Assembly: GCF_014199265.1 (NCBI RefSeq)
Contig: NZ_JACIJG010000016.1
Location: 1 to 64,000, forward strand
Direction of reading: 5' to 3'
DNA from: Brucella daejeonensis
GTDB taxonomy: Bacteria; Pseudomonadota; Alphaproteobacteria; Rhizobiales; Rhizobiaceae
Length of the DNA: 64,000 nucleotides
The notes beneath the pieces are model-generated. The model was not told the DNA's origin and did not search any database. It saw only the letters and a program-made list of their open reading frames with translations. Positions 16,720 through 27,808 of this stretch are shown piece by piece; the first letter of the stretch is position 1; each line of letters starts with the position of its first letter. The position numbers and the translations under genes are program-made.

Positions 16720-17582
16720 TGCTGTCTACCTTTCGCACGTTCATAAGCAATTGCCGCGACGCGGTGGGCAAGAACACCCGCAACATCGGTACGGAATTCT
16801 GCCGTGCCTCGCTTGTCGGAAATCGGCTTGCAAGCCGCCGATGCCGCCGTTGCCAGCCGTTCAAGCGCATCGTGATCGAGCCGCGTACCGACGATTGCGG
16901 CGGCTGCTTCTTCCGCAAGGATCACGGTCGGCGCGACCGCACCAAGCGCGACACGACAGGCGACAATCTTGTCCCCGTCGAGGCGAAGGCTGACGGCACA
17001 ACCAACAACCGCGATATCCATTTCGGTTCGCGGAATGAAACGCAGATAAGCGTCAGCAGCCGAAGCGCCTCGCGGCGGAAGGTGAATGGCGGAAATCAGC
17101 TCGCCTTTCGCCAGCGTCGTTCGGCCCGGCCCGGCGGGAATGCTCTCGACCGGAACGTCCCGATTTCCCTGCGGCCCGGTGATCGTTACGGTCGCTCCGG
17201 CGGCGACGAGCCCCGGTACGCTATCGGCCGCAGGCGAACCGTTGCAAAGGTTTCCGGTGATCGTGGCGCGACCCTGAACCTGCGTGGAGCCGACGAGTTC
17301 CATGCCCTCGACCACGCCTGGCCAGTCGCGCCGCAACGCGTCATGCGCGCCAAGCGTCGCACCCGAGACAGCAACGCCGATGCGCCACCCGCCGTCATCC
17401 GTGTGAACGATGTCATTCACGCCGGGAATATGCTTGATGTCGATCAGATCGTCCGGCGTCACCATGCCGGTGCGCATCTGAACAACGATGTCCGTTCCCC
17501 CGGCCAGAAACCGCGAGATACCTTGCGCGGCAGCAGAAATTCTTGCCGCGTCTTCAAACGACTGCACTACATGATATCGCAC
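16716..17582 (-). CDS. Molybdenum hydroxylase FAD-binding medium subunit
   Basis: A 288-residue subunit of the CoxM/XdhB type. FAD-binding motifs are RFLAGGTDIVVQMR near residue 25 and the pair LGAHDAL plus GSTQVQGRATITGNLCNGSPAADS at about 80-120. The C-terminal CO-dehydrogenase flavoprotein domain follows (IPRTEMDIAVVGCAVSL). First gene of the operon medium-small-large-MoaD-like; the promoter should lie in the 440-bp gap to its right, divergent from an aldehyde dehydrogenase. Confidence 0.87.
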   Translation of the reverse strand: MRYHVVQSFEDAARISAAAQGISRFLAGGTDIVVQMRTGMVTPDDLIDIKHIPGVNDIVHTDDGGWRIGVAVSGATLGAHDALRRDWPGVVEGMELVGSTQVQGRATITGNLCNGSPAADSVPGLVAAGATVTITGPQGNRDVPVESIPAGPGRTTLAKGELISAIHLPPRGASAADAYLRFIPRTEMDIAVVGCAVSLRLDGDKIVACRVALGAVAPTVILAEEAAAAIVGTRLDHDALERLATAASAACKPISDKRGTAEFRTDVAGVLAHRVAAIAYERAKGRQQ

Positions 17583-18024
17583 CGGTAGCCTCCCTCGGCG
17601 GATATGGACATTCTCGGCCCTCGCAGAGAATAGTCCTTCTCAAATCGCGAGGAGGATAGGAAATCGCGTTGTCACGAGCAAGGGAAAACCCCTCCGTGGA
17701 AGCCGTTGTTCCTTTTTATGGACAAGCAATATGATGGGATCTTGAGGGGCAGGGTACAGGATAACTCCCATGACGTATCTGACGTAGCACGTCACACTTA
17801 AAATCCTCGCTGAAATTCGGTTCGCCCATCGCGCTCTGCTCGCTTCAAAATTGGGAATGAAAGCGTCTACGATTCAATATCCAGACATGGCAATCCTGAT
17901 TTATTCGGATTTCTCATGATTTCATTAGATTTATACAGATTGTTATATGAGCGGATGAGTTGCATCCATGAGGCAGGCAAAGACCAACCCATTTTCTTGA
18001 CTTTTGCGTTCGGAGAAGCGCCTC
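17583..18024. promoter_or_regulatory. Divergent intergenic region between the Mo-hydroxylase operon and the aldehyde dehydrogenase
   Basis: 442 bp without a credible gene. It must contain both divergent promoters. The part nearer the dehydrogenase (17880-17960) is AT-rich. I could not fix promoter boxes or an operator, and no regulator gene is adjacent. Confidence 0.5.
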
Positions 18025-19455
18025 ATGACCACGGATACTGACGTTCAACTCTATATTGGCGGTAGCTGGAGGAAAACGGCGGATCGCCTGCCCATCATCA
18101 ATCCCGCCAATGAAAAAACAATCGGCACGGTTGCGGTGGCCACCGCGCGTGACCTTGATGACGCCGTTGCCGCAGCAGAACAGGGCTTTCGCATCTGGAG
18201 CCGGACAGCGCCGGCGAAACGCGCCGAAGTCATTTTGAGGGCTGCTGCCCTCATGCGGGCGCGTCAGGAAGAGATTGCCCGGTCGATCACGCTGGAAAAC
18301 GGCAAATCGCTGACGGAAGCGCGCCTTGAGGTGATCCGCGGTTGCGAGTTCTTCGAATGGGACGCGGGCGAATGCATTCGTCTGTATGGCCGCGTCATTC
18401 CGAGCGCGCCGGGCATCCGCTATATTGTCCTGCATGAGCCGATCGGGCCGGTTGCTGCCTTTTCGCCGTGGAATTTTCCGATGAGCCAGCCAGCCCGCAA
18501 AATCGGCGGTGCCATTGCATCGGGCTGTTCGGTCATCATCAAGGCATCGGAGGAAACCCCCACGGGCGTCGTGCACATTGCGCGCGCCTTTGAGGAAGCC
18601 GGTCTGCCAGCCGGTGTGCTCAACCTCGTTTTCGGTGTTCCGTCACAGATTTCGGAACATCTCATTCCACAGCCGCAGATCCGCATGGTTGCCTTCACCG
18701 GCTCGACGGCGGTTGGCAAGCACCTGACCGAACTGGCTTCCCGTCACATGAAGCCCGCTTTGATGGAACTGGGCGGTCATGCGCCGGTTATCGTTTGCGA
18801 CGACGTCGATCCCGTCGAGACAGGCATCCTGTCGGCCACGCGCAAATATCGCAATTCCGGCCAGGTCTGCACCTCGCCGACGCGGTTTTTCGTGCACGAG
18901 AAGCTCTACAAGCGATTTACCGAGGCTTTTGTCGAAAAGGCGCAATCCATCGTCGTTGGCGACGGTCTTGATGCGGCAACGCAAATGGGGCCGGTTGCGA
19001 ATGACCGTCGTATCGAAGCTTTGCAAATTCTGGTCGATGATGCCCGCGCCAGGGGAGCAAAAGTGCTTTGTGGTGGTAGCCGGTTGCAAAATCAGGGCTA
19101 TTTTTTCGCGCCGACGGCGATTGCCGAACTGCCGGACGATGCGCGGGCGCTCAAGGAAGAACCTTTCGGGCCGCTGGCGCTCATAAATCCGGTTTCTTCG
19201 CTGGACGAGGCCATCGAAAAGGCAAATGCCTTGCCGTTCGGGCTGGCAGCCTACGGGTTCACGCATTCGGCCAGAAACGTCGATCAGCTCATGCAGGGCG
19301 TGCAGGCGGGCAATCTGTCGATCAATACGCTTGAAGCCTCGGTGGCGGAAACGCCGTTCGGCGGTGTGAAGGAAAGCGGCCTTGGCCGTGAAGGCGGAGC
19401 CGAAGGCCTGCATCATTACACGGTTATCAAGAACGTCTCGCACCGTATTGCCTGA
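18025..19455 (+). CDS. NAD(P)-dependent aldehyde dehydrogenase (semialdehyde dehydrogenase type)
   Basis: A 476-residue aldehyde dehydrogenase. Visible motifs are FSPWNFPMSQPARKIGGAIASGCSVIIKAS for the cofactor site, FTGSTAVGKHL (GxTxxG), the general base Glu in LMELGGHAPVIV, the catalytic Cys in NSGQVCTSPTRF, and EEPFGPLA near the end. Layout fits succinate-semialdehyde or hydroxymuconic-type dehydrogenases; the exact substrate is open. The ATG at 18025 with GGAG about ten bases upstream is preferred to the TTG at 18004. In context it could oxidise the semialdehyde made by ring cleavage in the converging operon. It ends at a shared palindromic terminator. Confidence 0.82.
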   Translation: MTTDTDVQLYIGGSWRKTADRLPIINPANEKTIGTVAVATARDLDDAVAAAEQGFRIWSRTAPAKRAEVILRAAALMRARQEEIARSITLENGKSLTEARLEVIRGCEFFEWDAGECIRLYGRVIPSAPGIRYIVLHEPIGPVAAFSPWNFPMSQPARKIGGAIASGCSVIIKASEETPTGVVHIARAFEEAGLPAGVLNLVFGVPSQISEHLIPQPQIRMVAFTGSTAVGKHLTELASRHMKPALMELGGHAPVIVCDDVDPVETGILSATRKYRNSGQVCTSPTRFFVHEKLYKRFTEAFVEKAQSIVVGDGLDAATQMGPVANDRRIEALQILVDDARARGAKVLCGGSRLQNQGYFFAPTAIAELPDDARALKEEPFGPLALINPVSSLDEAIEKANALPFGLAAYGFTHSARNVDQLMQGVQAGNLSINTLEASVAETPFGGVKESGLGREGGAEGLHHYTVIKNVSHRIA

Positions 19456-19484
19456 AGCTACTTGATATTAAGCTCCCTAATGAG

Positions 19485-19520
19485 AAAAGCCCGCCCCGAT
19501 CATGATCGGGGCGGGCTTTT
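19485..19520. terminator. Bidirectional terminator
   Basis: A perfect 36-base palindrome with A-run, GCCCGCCCCGATC core and T-run lies between the converging aldehyde dehydrogenase and formamidase-like genes. The T/A runs on both sides suit Rho-independent termination in both directions. Confidence 0.88.
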
Positions 19521-19544
19521 CTGTTTCAATTCTGTTGGCTCGCG

Positions 19545-20435
19545 TCAGCTTTCGCTCTTCACAAGCGACACAAGCGCTTGCGAAAGTGGGGTTTCGGGGT
19601 CGCGCAGTTCCATCAGGACATCGAAATGATTGCGACCGGCAGCTTCAAACGTCTGCGAAGCGAACCCTGCCCTGGTCCACGCCTGATGGAAAGCGTTCGA
19701 CTGGCGTTTGAAGCCGGGTGCTTCCTTTTCCGCCCATGCCACGACAATCGGGCAGCCGGTGCGCGGTAGATGACGCAGCGGACTGAGTTCCACCACGGCA
19801 GCGTCATCGAGCGCCAGCCATTCCTGCGGGAAGGCTGCGGCTATGGGGGCCAGCTCATAAATACCGCTGACAGGCAGTGCCGACTTGACGATATTTTCGG
19901 GAACGCCGAAATCGGCATGCCAGCCACCGGCAATGAGCGTGCCGACCAGATGCGCGCCTGCCGAACTGCCGCCGACATGGATGCGTTCGGGATCGATCCC
20001 GAGAGACTTTCCATCGCGCCACAGAAAGGCCAGCGCTGCGCGCACTTCCCGCACGATTTCCGTCAGCGTGACCTCCGGCGAGAGTCGATAATCGATGACG
20101 GCGGTGGCGATCCCCTGTTCTGCGAGCATTTCGGCCATCATGGTGGAGTCATATTTTGAAAGCGCGCGCCAGTATCCGCCGTGGACGAAAAGAAACACCG
20201 GCCGCAAAGTGCCATTCGGGTCGATGCCGAAGAGGTCCATCGTTTGACCGCTTTCAGTATCATAAACGAGATCGGCCCGGCTCAAATGGTCACGTACGGC
20301 GTCTGAACTTTCCCTATAGGCCCGCATTTCGTCGGCAAACCGGTCGCCAACGGTTGCCCTGGCGTTATAGTCGCCATCGAGGCGTGAGGCGGGCCATGTG
20401 CCCTCGGCGATCAGGTTCGCGGCAAGATCGGTCAT
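19545..20435 (-). CDS. Kynurenine formamidase-like alpha/beta hydrolase
   Basis: A 296-residue esterase/amidase. HGGYW at residues 85-89 is the HGGxW oxyanion motif of arylformamidases; the nucleophile is Ser158 in GSSAG; a late GRNHFD supplies the histidine. The family hydrolyses N-formylkynurenine or related N-acyl and ester compounds. The ATG at 20435 is chosen because upstream sequence belongs to the previous gene. It is the last gene of the minus-strand operon carrying 3-hydroxyanthranilate dioxygenase, so removal of a formyl or acyl group from an aminoaromatic substrate is a sensible guess. No tryptophan dioxygenase or kynureninase is in the window. Confidence 0.72.
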   Translation of the reverse strand: MTDLAANLIAEGTWPASRLDGDYNARATVGDRFADEMRAYRESSDAVRDHLSRADLVYDTESGQTMDLFGIDPNGTLRPVFLFVHGGYWRALSKYDSTMMAEMLAEQGIATAVIDYRLSPEVTLTEIVREVRAALAFLWRDGKSLGIDPERIHVGGSSAGAHLVGTLIAGGWHADFGVPENIVKSALPVSGIYELAPIAAAFPQEWLALDDAAVVELSPLRHLPRTGCPIVVAWAEKEAPGFKRQSNAFHQAWTRAGFASQTFEAAGRNHFDVLMELRDPETPLSQALVSLVKSES

Positions 20436-20461
20436 GCATGCTCTCCAGACATATTTTATAC

Positions 20462-21268
20462 TTACAGAACGAGGCCGCTTGCCCGGTTTTCGATCAGCCG
20501 CACCAGATTGAGCGCCGTCATTCCCGACGACTTCGGGTTGCCTGCCAGAGGGCGGTTTTGCAGCCGCATCTCCAGAATGCCGAACTCGCCTTCTGCGAAG
20601 ATTTCGTGGCGGTTGAGCGTGGCTGTCGGGTCGGCGACAAGGCTGACGACGGTGCGATCCAGCCCGATGCCGGCCAGCGATGTGATGACCGCGACATTGG
20701 CATTCTGCGGAAAGCGATCGGCAGCGGCGCGCGCCGAACCATGAAAGAATGTATGAGGGCCTGTCAATGCGTCCAGATCGCAAAGCGTTTCGGCACCTGT
20801 CCCTCGCCAGGCAAGGGCAGGCTTGACGATACGGTGTTCGACACGATCAAGCCCGAGACGCGCGGCGGCGGCGAGGGCGTCGATGCCGCCAAGCGCGCCG
20901 GGGGGAACAAGAAGCTGGCGGCCAAGGGCTTGCGCCATGCTCACAAGATCGGTGAAGGCCGCGTCGCCCACAAAAGCGGATGTTGACGATACGGCGAAAT
21001 CCATGCCGTTGACAAAGGCGCTGCGCGCAAAAGGCAGAACGCTGTCGCGACCTGCCGCTTCGACAACGAGGCTGGTCTCCAGACCGGCCAGCTCATCGGG
21101 ATGACGGATGAGCCGCGCATCCTTCGGCAGGTCAGGACGGGAGCGTTCCGGGTCGCGAACGGCCACGGCGGCAATGCGAAAAGGGGAACCTCTCTCTGCA
21201 AGAAGTGCAGCCACACGCTGGCCGATGGCGCCCCAGCCGACGAGGCAGATGGTTTCAGATACCGACAT
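20462..21268 (-). CDS. nadX: L-aspartate dehydrogenase-like protein
   Basis: A 268-residue NAD(P)-dependent amino acid dehydrogenase of the NadX family. GWGAIGQRVA is the N-terminal Rossmann loop; PPGALGGIDAL and the signature HGSARAAADRFPQNANVAVITSLAG lie in the second half, matching the aspartate dehydrogenase pattern. NadX makes iminoaspartate for NAD synthesis, but in a catabolic operon it may instead release or capture ammonia from an amino acid intermediate. It overlaps the 3' end of the upstream ABC ATPase gene by 14 bp. Confidence 0.72.
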   Translation of the reverse strand: MSVSETICLVGWGAIGQRVAALLAERGSPFRIAAVAVRDPERSRPDLPKDARLIRHPDELAGLETSLVVEAAGRDSVLPFARSAFVNGMDFAVSSTSAFVGDAAFTDLVSMAQALGRQLLVPPGALGGIDALAAAARLGLDRVEHRIVKPALAWRGTGAETLCDLDALTGPHTFFHGSARAAADRFPQNANVAVITSLAGIGLDRTVVSLVADPTATLNRHEIFAEGEFGILEMRLQNRPLAGNPKSSGMTALNLVRLIENRASGLVL

Positions 21269-21956
21269 AGCCCTGCACCTGTTCGTAGTCGCGTTCCAGA
21301 TCCGTGCCGCTGCCTGACCAGACGGTGCGGCCTTTTTCGATGATGTAGTGACGGTCGGCGAGATGCTTCAGCACCGAAAGATTCTTGTCGATCAGCAGGA
21401 TCGACTGTCCCGAAGCGCGCAGCTTGCGGATGACGCTCCATATTTCCGCGCGAATGACAGGAGCCAGACCTTCGGTGGCTTCGTCGAGTATGAGCAGCCA
21501 TGGATTGGTCATCAGGGCGCGGCCAATCGCCAGCATCTGCTGTTCGCCGCCGGAAAGCGTGCCCGCCGCCTGACCGGCGCGCTCGCGCATTCTCGGGAAA
21601 AGATCGTAAATGCGCTCCAGTGTCCAGCAGTCGCGGCGCTTCTGGCGGTTGGCGGCCGTGGCGACCAGATTTTCCCGGACTGTCAGTGTCGGAAAGATCT
21701 GGCGCCCTTCCGGCACGAGCCCAACGCCGAGCCGCGCGACTTTTTCGGGCTGTTGCCCCGTTACCGTGCGTCCGCCAAGCGTTACTTCCCCGCCGCGCGC
21801 GCCGACAAGTCCCATGATGGTACGGATTGTTGTCGTCTTGCCCATGCCGTTGCGGCCCATGAGCGTCACCAGTTCGCCCTCCGCAACCCGGAAGGAGATG
21901 TCGAAAAGCACCTGGCTGTGACCGTAACCGGCCTTAAGCCCTGCAACCGTCAACAT
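21255..21956 (-). CDS. livF: Branched-chain-type ABC transporter ATP-binding protein (LivF)
   Basis: A 233-residue ATPase. Walker A GRNGMGKTT, signature LSGGEQQM, Walker B LLILDEATEGLAP and the LivF-type ending are all present. It pairs with LivG to energise uptake through LivHM. Overlaps livG by 7 bp. In this operon the transporter most likely imports the aromatic or amino substrate rather than leucine. Confidence 0.87.
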   Translation of the reverse strand: MLTVAGLKAGYGHSQVLFDISFRVAEGELVTLMGRNGMGKTTTIRTIMGLVGARGGEVTLGGRTVTGQQPEKVARLGVGLVPEGRQIFPTLTVRENLVATAANRQKRRDCWTLERIYDLFPRMRERAGQAAGTLSGGEQQMLAIGRALMTNPWLLILDEATEGLAPVIRAEIWSVIRKLRASGQSILLIDKNLSVLKHLADRHYIIEKGRTVWSGSGTDLERDYEQVQGYVGI

Positions 21957-22705
21957 GGTTCGTCCTCATTTCCCAGATAGGCCTCGCGCACCTCTGCGCT
22001 GGCCGAAATCTCCGCCGCGGTTCCCGTCAGGATGACGCGCCCGTAAACGAGCACCGATATCCGGTCGGCGAGCGCAAAGACCGCGTCCATATCGTGCTCG
22101 ACCAGCAGGATCGTCACTTTACCGCGCAGACCTTGCAGCACCTCGACCATTTCCTGACTTTCCGCATGGCCGAGGCCGGCCATCGGTTCGTCAAGCAGAA
22201 GCACTTTCGGTTTGCCCGCCAGCGAGATCAGCAGTTCAAGCTGTTTGCGTTCACCGTGCGAAAGATCATCGACAACAATGTCCCGACGTCGCCCGAGCGG
22301 ATGCGTGGACAGCATGGCGTCCGTCTCTTCCCAGACAGCGTTACGGGTCAGAACCCGATCCATGATCCGCATATTGCCGCCCAGCCGCGCCTGAACAGCG
22401 ATGCCGAGATTTTCGCGGACCGTGAATTCGCCGAGCAGGCTCGTAACCTGAAAGGTTCGCCCGAGGCCAAGGCCGATCCGTTCGGCGGGGCCGAGCCGGG
22501 TAATGTCGGTATCGCCGAGCAGAATGCGCCCTTCATTGGGCATGAGATTACCGCAGAGCTGATGGATCAGTGTCGATTTGCCCGCGCCGTTCGGGCCGAT
22601 GAGCGCATGGATATGACCCGCCTGAAGCGAGAAGGTTACATGGTCCGTTGCGGTCAGACCGGCAAAACGTTTGACCAGATTTTCGGTTCGCAGGATCGCG
22701 TTCAT
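21950..22705 (-). CDS. livG: Branched-chain-type ABC transporter ATP-binding protein (LivG)
   Basis: A 251-residue ATPase with Walker A GPNGAGKST, the signature LSHGERKQLE typical of LivG, Walker B VLLLDEPMAGLG and the switch His in LLVEHDMD. Start at 22705, where GGAGGG precedes the ATG and the ATGA overlaps the livM stop; the longer open frame upstream lies inside livM. Confidence 0.87.
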   Translation of the reverse strand: MNAILRTENLVKRFAGLTATDHVTFSLQAGHIHALIGPNGAGKSTLIHQLCGNLMPNEGRILLGDTDITRLGPAERIGLGLGRTFQVTSLLGEFTVRENLGIAVQARLGGNMRIMDRVLTRNAVWEETDAMLSTHPLGRRRDIVVDDLSHGERKQLELLISLAGKPKVLLLDEPMAGLGHAESQEMVEVLQGLRGKVTILLVEHDMDAVFALADRISVLVYGRVILTGTAAEISASAEVREAYLGNEDEPC

Positions 22706-23673
22706 GCCACCCTCCTTCGAATTTGCGCGACGAGGCCCGTCAGGCCGCCCCGTGTGCCGAGGACGACCACCAGCAACAGGATGCCCAGAATGAGCTGCCA
22801 ATGTTCCGTCCAGCTTGCCAGATAGGTCTGCAACACGAGGAAGACTGCCGTTCCCCAGACCGGGCCGAAGAAGGAACCCACACCGCCGAGGATGACCATG
22901 ATCATGAGATCGCCCGACTTGGTCCAGGCGAGTGTCTCCGGGCTTGCAAAGCGCATGAATATCGCCATCAGCGCACCGGCCAGTCCGGCGCCCATGCCCG
23001 CCAGAACGAATGCAAACAGCTTGTAGTGGAAAGGTTCGATACCGAGAGCCGCCATGCGCTGTTCGTTCTGCCGGATGCCGCCCAGAATGGCGCCGAAGGA
23101 TGAGCCGACGACACGACGCAACCAGAAGAAATAGGCAATGGCGACCACCAGGATCACATAATACATGGCGATCTTGTCGCGCAGGCCAATGCCGAACAGC
23201 GTATTGGCATTGCGCACGATGATGCCGTCGTCGCCGCCATAACTGTTGAGCGATACGAAGAAGGAAAACAGCATCTGCGCGAAGGCGAGCGTGATCATGA
23301 TGAACTGCACGCCGCTGGTGCGCAGCGCCAGCGAGCCGATGATCAGCGCCAGCAGCCCGGAGACGAGTATCGCGGCGGGTACGGTGATGAGGAACCGGTC
23401 GGTGCCCGGAATGATACCCAGCAACGGCACACCTTCCGCATGATGGAAATAGAGGATGCCGACAACATAATTGCCTATGCCGAAGAAGGCGGCATGACCG
23501 AAGGAAACCATGCCCCCGTAACCGAGGATGAGATTGAGGCTCGCGGCGGCGATGGCATAGATCATGATGCGCGCAACGAGGCTCGGCAAGGACGATTGCC
23601 CCAGCGCGGGTGCGAGATAGGGCAGAGCCGCCAGACAGAGAACGACGAGAATGAAGACAATGGAACGGCGCAT
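22702..23673 (-). CDS. livM: Branched-chain-type ABC transporter permease (LivM)
   Basis: A 323-residue inner-membrane permease with about nine hydrophobic segments and the LivM motif LNLILGYGGMVSFGHAAFFGIGNYV near residue 45. The cytoplasmic coupling region GGIRQNEQRMAALGIEPFHYK is clear. Overlaps livG by 4 bp and follows livH with a 3-base gap. Confidence 0.87.
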   Translation of the reverse strand: MRRSIVFILVVLCLAALPYLAPALGQSSLPSLVARIMIYAIAAASLNLILGYGGMVSFGHAAFFGIGNYVVGILYFHHAEGVPLLGIIPGTDRFLITVPAAILVSGLLALIIGSLALRTSGVQFIMITLAFAQMLFSFFVSLNSYGGDDGIIVRNANTLFGIGLRDKIAMYYVILVVAIAYFFWLRRVVGSSFGAILGGIRQNEQRMAALGIEPFHYKLFAFVLAGMGAGLAGALMAIFMRFASPETLAWTKSGDLMIMVILGGVGSFFGPVWGTAVFLVLQTYLASWTEHWQLILGILLLVVVLGTRGGLTGLVAQIRRRVA

Positions 23674-23676
23674 GTT

Positions 23677-24591
23677 CTAACCCTTCACCGGAAAGAGACC
23701 CTTGGGGCGAACGAGCAGCACAAGCGCCATGAGCAGATAAATCCCCATGGACGCGACACCGCCCCCGAAAGCGTCGGCGTCCGGTCCGTCCATCACCTTG
23801 CGCAGCAGCGGCGGCAGGAAGGCGCGCAGGCTTGTGTCGAGCACGCCAAGCGTGATGCCGGAAATGAAGGCTCCCTTGACCGAGCCAACGCCGCCAATCA
23901 CCACGACCACGAATGTCGTCAGCAGGATCTGTTCACCCATGCCGACCTGTACGGTCAGCACCGGCCCCATCATGAAACCGGCAAGGCCGGCCAGAAGCGC
24001 CCCGAGCGCGAAGACCGCAGTGTAGAGCTTGCGTATATCGACACCCAGCGCCCGGACCATTTCGCTGTTGGTCGAGCCCGCCCGGACAAGCATGCCGATG
24101 CGTGTGCGATTGATCAGCAGGTAAAGCCCGAGCGCCACCACAAGACCGACCAGAATGATCAGGAGCCTGTAGGGCGGGTAGGGCAGGCCAGGGAGAATTT
24201 CGATCGGAGCGGCCAATGACGGCGGAAGCTGCACGAAGATCGGCTGGCGACCGAAAAGCAGGACAATCAATTCGTTGAAAATCAGGATCAGTGCAAAAGT
24301 GGCGAGAACCTGATCGAGATGGTTGCGGTTGTAAAGCCGCCGCATCACGCCGAGTTCCACCACGATGCCGACGAGTGTTGCGCCTGCGAGCGCCGCGGGC
24401 AGGCCAAGCCAGAAATTGCCGGTTGCATTGGCAACCCATGTCCCGGCGAAAGCGCCCACCATGTAAAGCGAGCCATGCGCAAGATTGATCACGCCCATGA
24501 TGCCGAAGATGAGCGTGAGACCCGCCGCCAGCAGAAACAGCATGACGCCATAGAGCAGGCCGTTGAGAAGTTGTTCCAGAATCAATGTCAT
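23677..24591 (-). CDS. livH: Branched-chain-type ABC transporter permease (LivH)
   Basis: A 304-residue permease. LNGLLYGVMLFLLAAGLTLIFGIMGVINLAHGSLYMVGAF is the LivH N-terminal signature, and VIGGVGSVKGAFISGITLGVLD the late conserved segment. Eight or nine hydrophobic stretches are visible. It forms the heterodimeric channel with LivM. Confidence 0.87.
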   Translation of the reverse strand: MTLILEQLLNGLLYGVMLFLLAAGLTLIFGIMGVINLAHGSLYMVGAFAGTWVANATGNFWLGLPAALAGATLVGIVVELGVMRRLYNRNHLDQVLATFALILIFNELIVLLFGRQPIFVQLPPSLAAPIEILPGLPYPPYRLLIILVGLVVALGLYLLINRTRIGMLVRAGSTNSEMVRALGVDIRKLYTAVFALGALLAGLAGFMMGPVLTVQVGMGEQILLTTFVVVVIGGVGSVKGAFISGITLGVLDTSLRAFLPPLLRKVMDGPDADAFGGGVASMGIYLLMALVLLVRPKGLFPVKG

Positions 24592-24687
24592 TGCAGCAAT
24601 CCCGTCGTATTCGCGTCAGCCGACGGTGGGGAAAAGACAGATTGAGCCCAGATGGGACCAGTAGGTCTTATCCGGGCGGGGGCGTGC

Positions 24688-25857
24688 TTAAAGCTTGCAG
24701 TCCGCGGCGTGGATATCGCCGTAGTTTTCACGAAGTGTACGAACGGTTTTGGTGGTCGGAGCACCGTCATCGCCTTTGGCGACTTCGAGCAGATACCAGT
24801 TCTGAACCGGATGCTGGTTCTGGCCGAAGCTGAAATTGCCGCGCACGGACTGGAAATCGGCCTTGCGCAATTCGGCGCGGAAAGCACCGATATCGTCGAT
24901 ATTGCCGGTCTTTTTGAGTGCCGAAGCAATCAGGCGAGCCACATCGTAGCCTTGCGTGCCGTAATAGGTCAGCGGACGATCCGGGTAGGTTGCCTTCCAC
25001 TTCGCGACCAGTTCCTTGCTGGCGGCATTGTCGAAATCCGGGCTCCAGTGCGAGGTCACCTTGAGACCGACGGCGGCGTCGCCGAGACTCTTGAAGGTGA
25101 CGGCATCGCCCGACGGTTCGGACAGGATGACGGGGATCTGGCCCAGAAGGCCTGCCTGCTGGTACTGGCGCAGGAATGCGATCCCCATGCCGCCGGAATG
25201 GGCCGGAAACACCACGTCCGGCTTGGCGGCGCGGATTTGCGCCATTTCGGCAGAATAATCGGTCTGGTCGAGCTGCGTATATATTTCGCCGATGACGTCG
25301 CCACCGAAGGTGCGCTTGAAACCGTTGAGCGCATCCTTGCCGGCCTGATAGTTCGGGGCCAGAATGAAGGCGCGCTTGTAGCCCAGTTGCTTGGCGGCAA
25401 GGCCCGACGCTTCATGCAACGAGTCATTCTGCCAGGAGGCGACGAAATAATTCGCATTGCACTGATCGCCAGCCAAGGTTGACGGCGCTGCATTGGCGCT
25501 GATGTAGATGGCGTCGTTATCGACAACATCGGGAACAACGGCGCCAGCGATGTTGGAGAAGATGATGCCGCTGAGAAGCTTGATATTCTCCTCGCCCATC
25601 ATTTTTTCGGCAATCTGGCGGCCGTTGGCCGGTTTTCCGGCGTCGTCTTCGACCACCAGTTCCACCGGCACGCCGCCGAGCTTGCCGCCTTCCATGTCGA
25701 TGGCCATTTTCATGCCGTCGCGCACGTCCTGACCCAGATAGCCTCCGGGGCCGGAAAGCGTGGTGATGACCCCGATCTTGACTGGATCCTGAGCAAAGGC
25801 GGTGCTCGAACAACCGAGCGCGAGGGCAAGTGCAAGAATGCTTGTCTTGAGTTTCAT
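24688..25857 (-). CDS. Branched-chain-type ABC transporter substrate-binding protein
   Basis: A 389-residue periplasmic binding protein. The signal peptide is MKLKTSILALALALGCSSTAFAQ, and the mature type-I fold starts DPVKIGVITTLSGPGGYLGQDVRDGMKMAID, the LivK/amide-binding pattern. The ATG at 25857 is taken because a signal peptide begins there; the open frame upstream runs into a repeat and is not conserved in look. Related proteins bind branched amino acids, amides or aromatic acids, so the ligand is not fixed by sequence. Confidence 0.82.
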   Translation of the reverse strand: MKLKTSILALALALGCSSTAFAQDPVKIGVITTLSGPGGYLGQDVRDGMKMAIDMEGGKLGGVPVELVVEDDAGKPANGRQIAEKMMGEENIKLLSGIIFSNIAGAVVPDVVDNDAIYISANAAPSTLAGDQCNANYFVASWQNDSLHEASGLAAKQLGYKRAFILAPNYQAGKDALNGFKRTFGGDVIGEIYTQLDQTDYSAEMAQIRAAKPDVVFPAHSGGMGIAFLRQYQQAGLLGQIPVILSEPSGDAVTFKSLGDAAVGLKVTSHWSPDFDNAASKELVAKWKATYPDRPLTYYGTQGYDVARLIASALKKTGNIDDIGAFRAELRKADFQSVRGNFSFGQNQHPVQNWYLLEVAKGDDGAPTTKTVRTLRENYGDIHAADCKL

Positions 25858-25883
25858 GAGTTCCCCAACATCATTGTGTCTCG

Positions 25884-25995
25884 TTAGAGCGCGTTTCGAT
25901 CCGATTGAATAGGATCTGTACTCTAACCATTTGTTTTTACCGCATTTATGCGATGCCAAATGGTTTCGTTCGGCTGCAAAATGCTCCGACGGGAG
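25884..25995. repeat. Intergenic palindromic repeat copy
   Basis: Between the binding-protein and dioxygenase genes. It contains TAGAGCGCGTTTCGATCC, then a TACTCTAACCATTTGTTTTTACCGCAT segment and a return arm ending near AAAATGCTCC. Same general layout as the copies at 155-237 and 3771-3862; it resembles the short palindromic repeats common in Rhizobiales intergenic DNA. Confidence 0.45.
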
Positions 25996-26027
25996 GCTCG
26001 ACTCAAAGAGCCGAGCCTGTCTGTGGC

Positions 26028-27582
<1,555 letters not shown>

Positions 27583-27808
27583 TCGTCCTCCGCGATAACC
27601 GTGATCGCAAGTCCCATGACCCGGCATCGGCGGTTATCCACATAAGTGGGGACATGCGCCTACTCGCAGCATATCCCCCCATGTCTGCTGTTATGACCTC
27701 ATGGCACTCTTGAGCATCGCCGTGAGTTCTCCCTACCCCGCGCATTAAGCCGGAGATTTTTTTATTCAGGAACATAGTGATTTGGCATATATTCATGCGA
27801 AATTTCAC
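27583..27808. promoter_or_regulatory. Divergent control region of the aminoaromatic operon and its LysR gene
   Basis: 226 bp between the DapA-family gene and lysR on opposite strands, the usual place for a LysR binding site. The AT-rich part at 27765-27808 contains T-N11-A type matches, but I cannot single one out as the operator. Confidence 0.5.
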
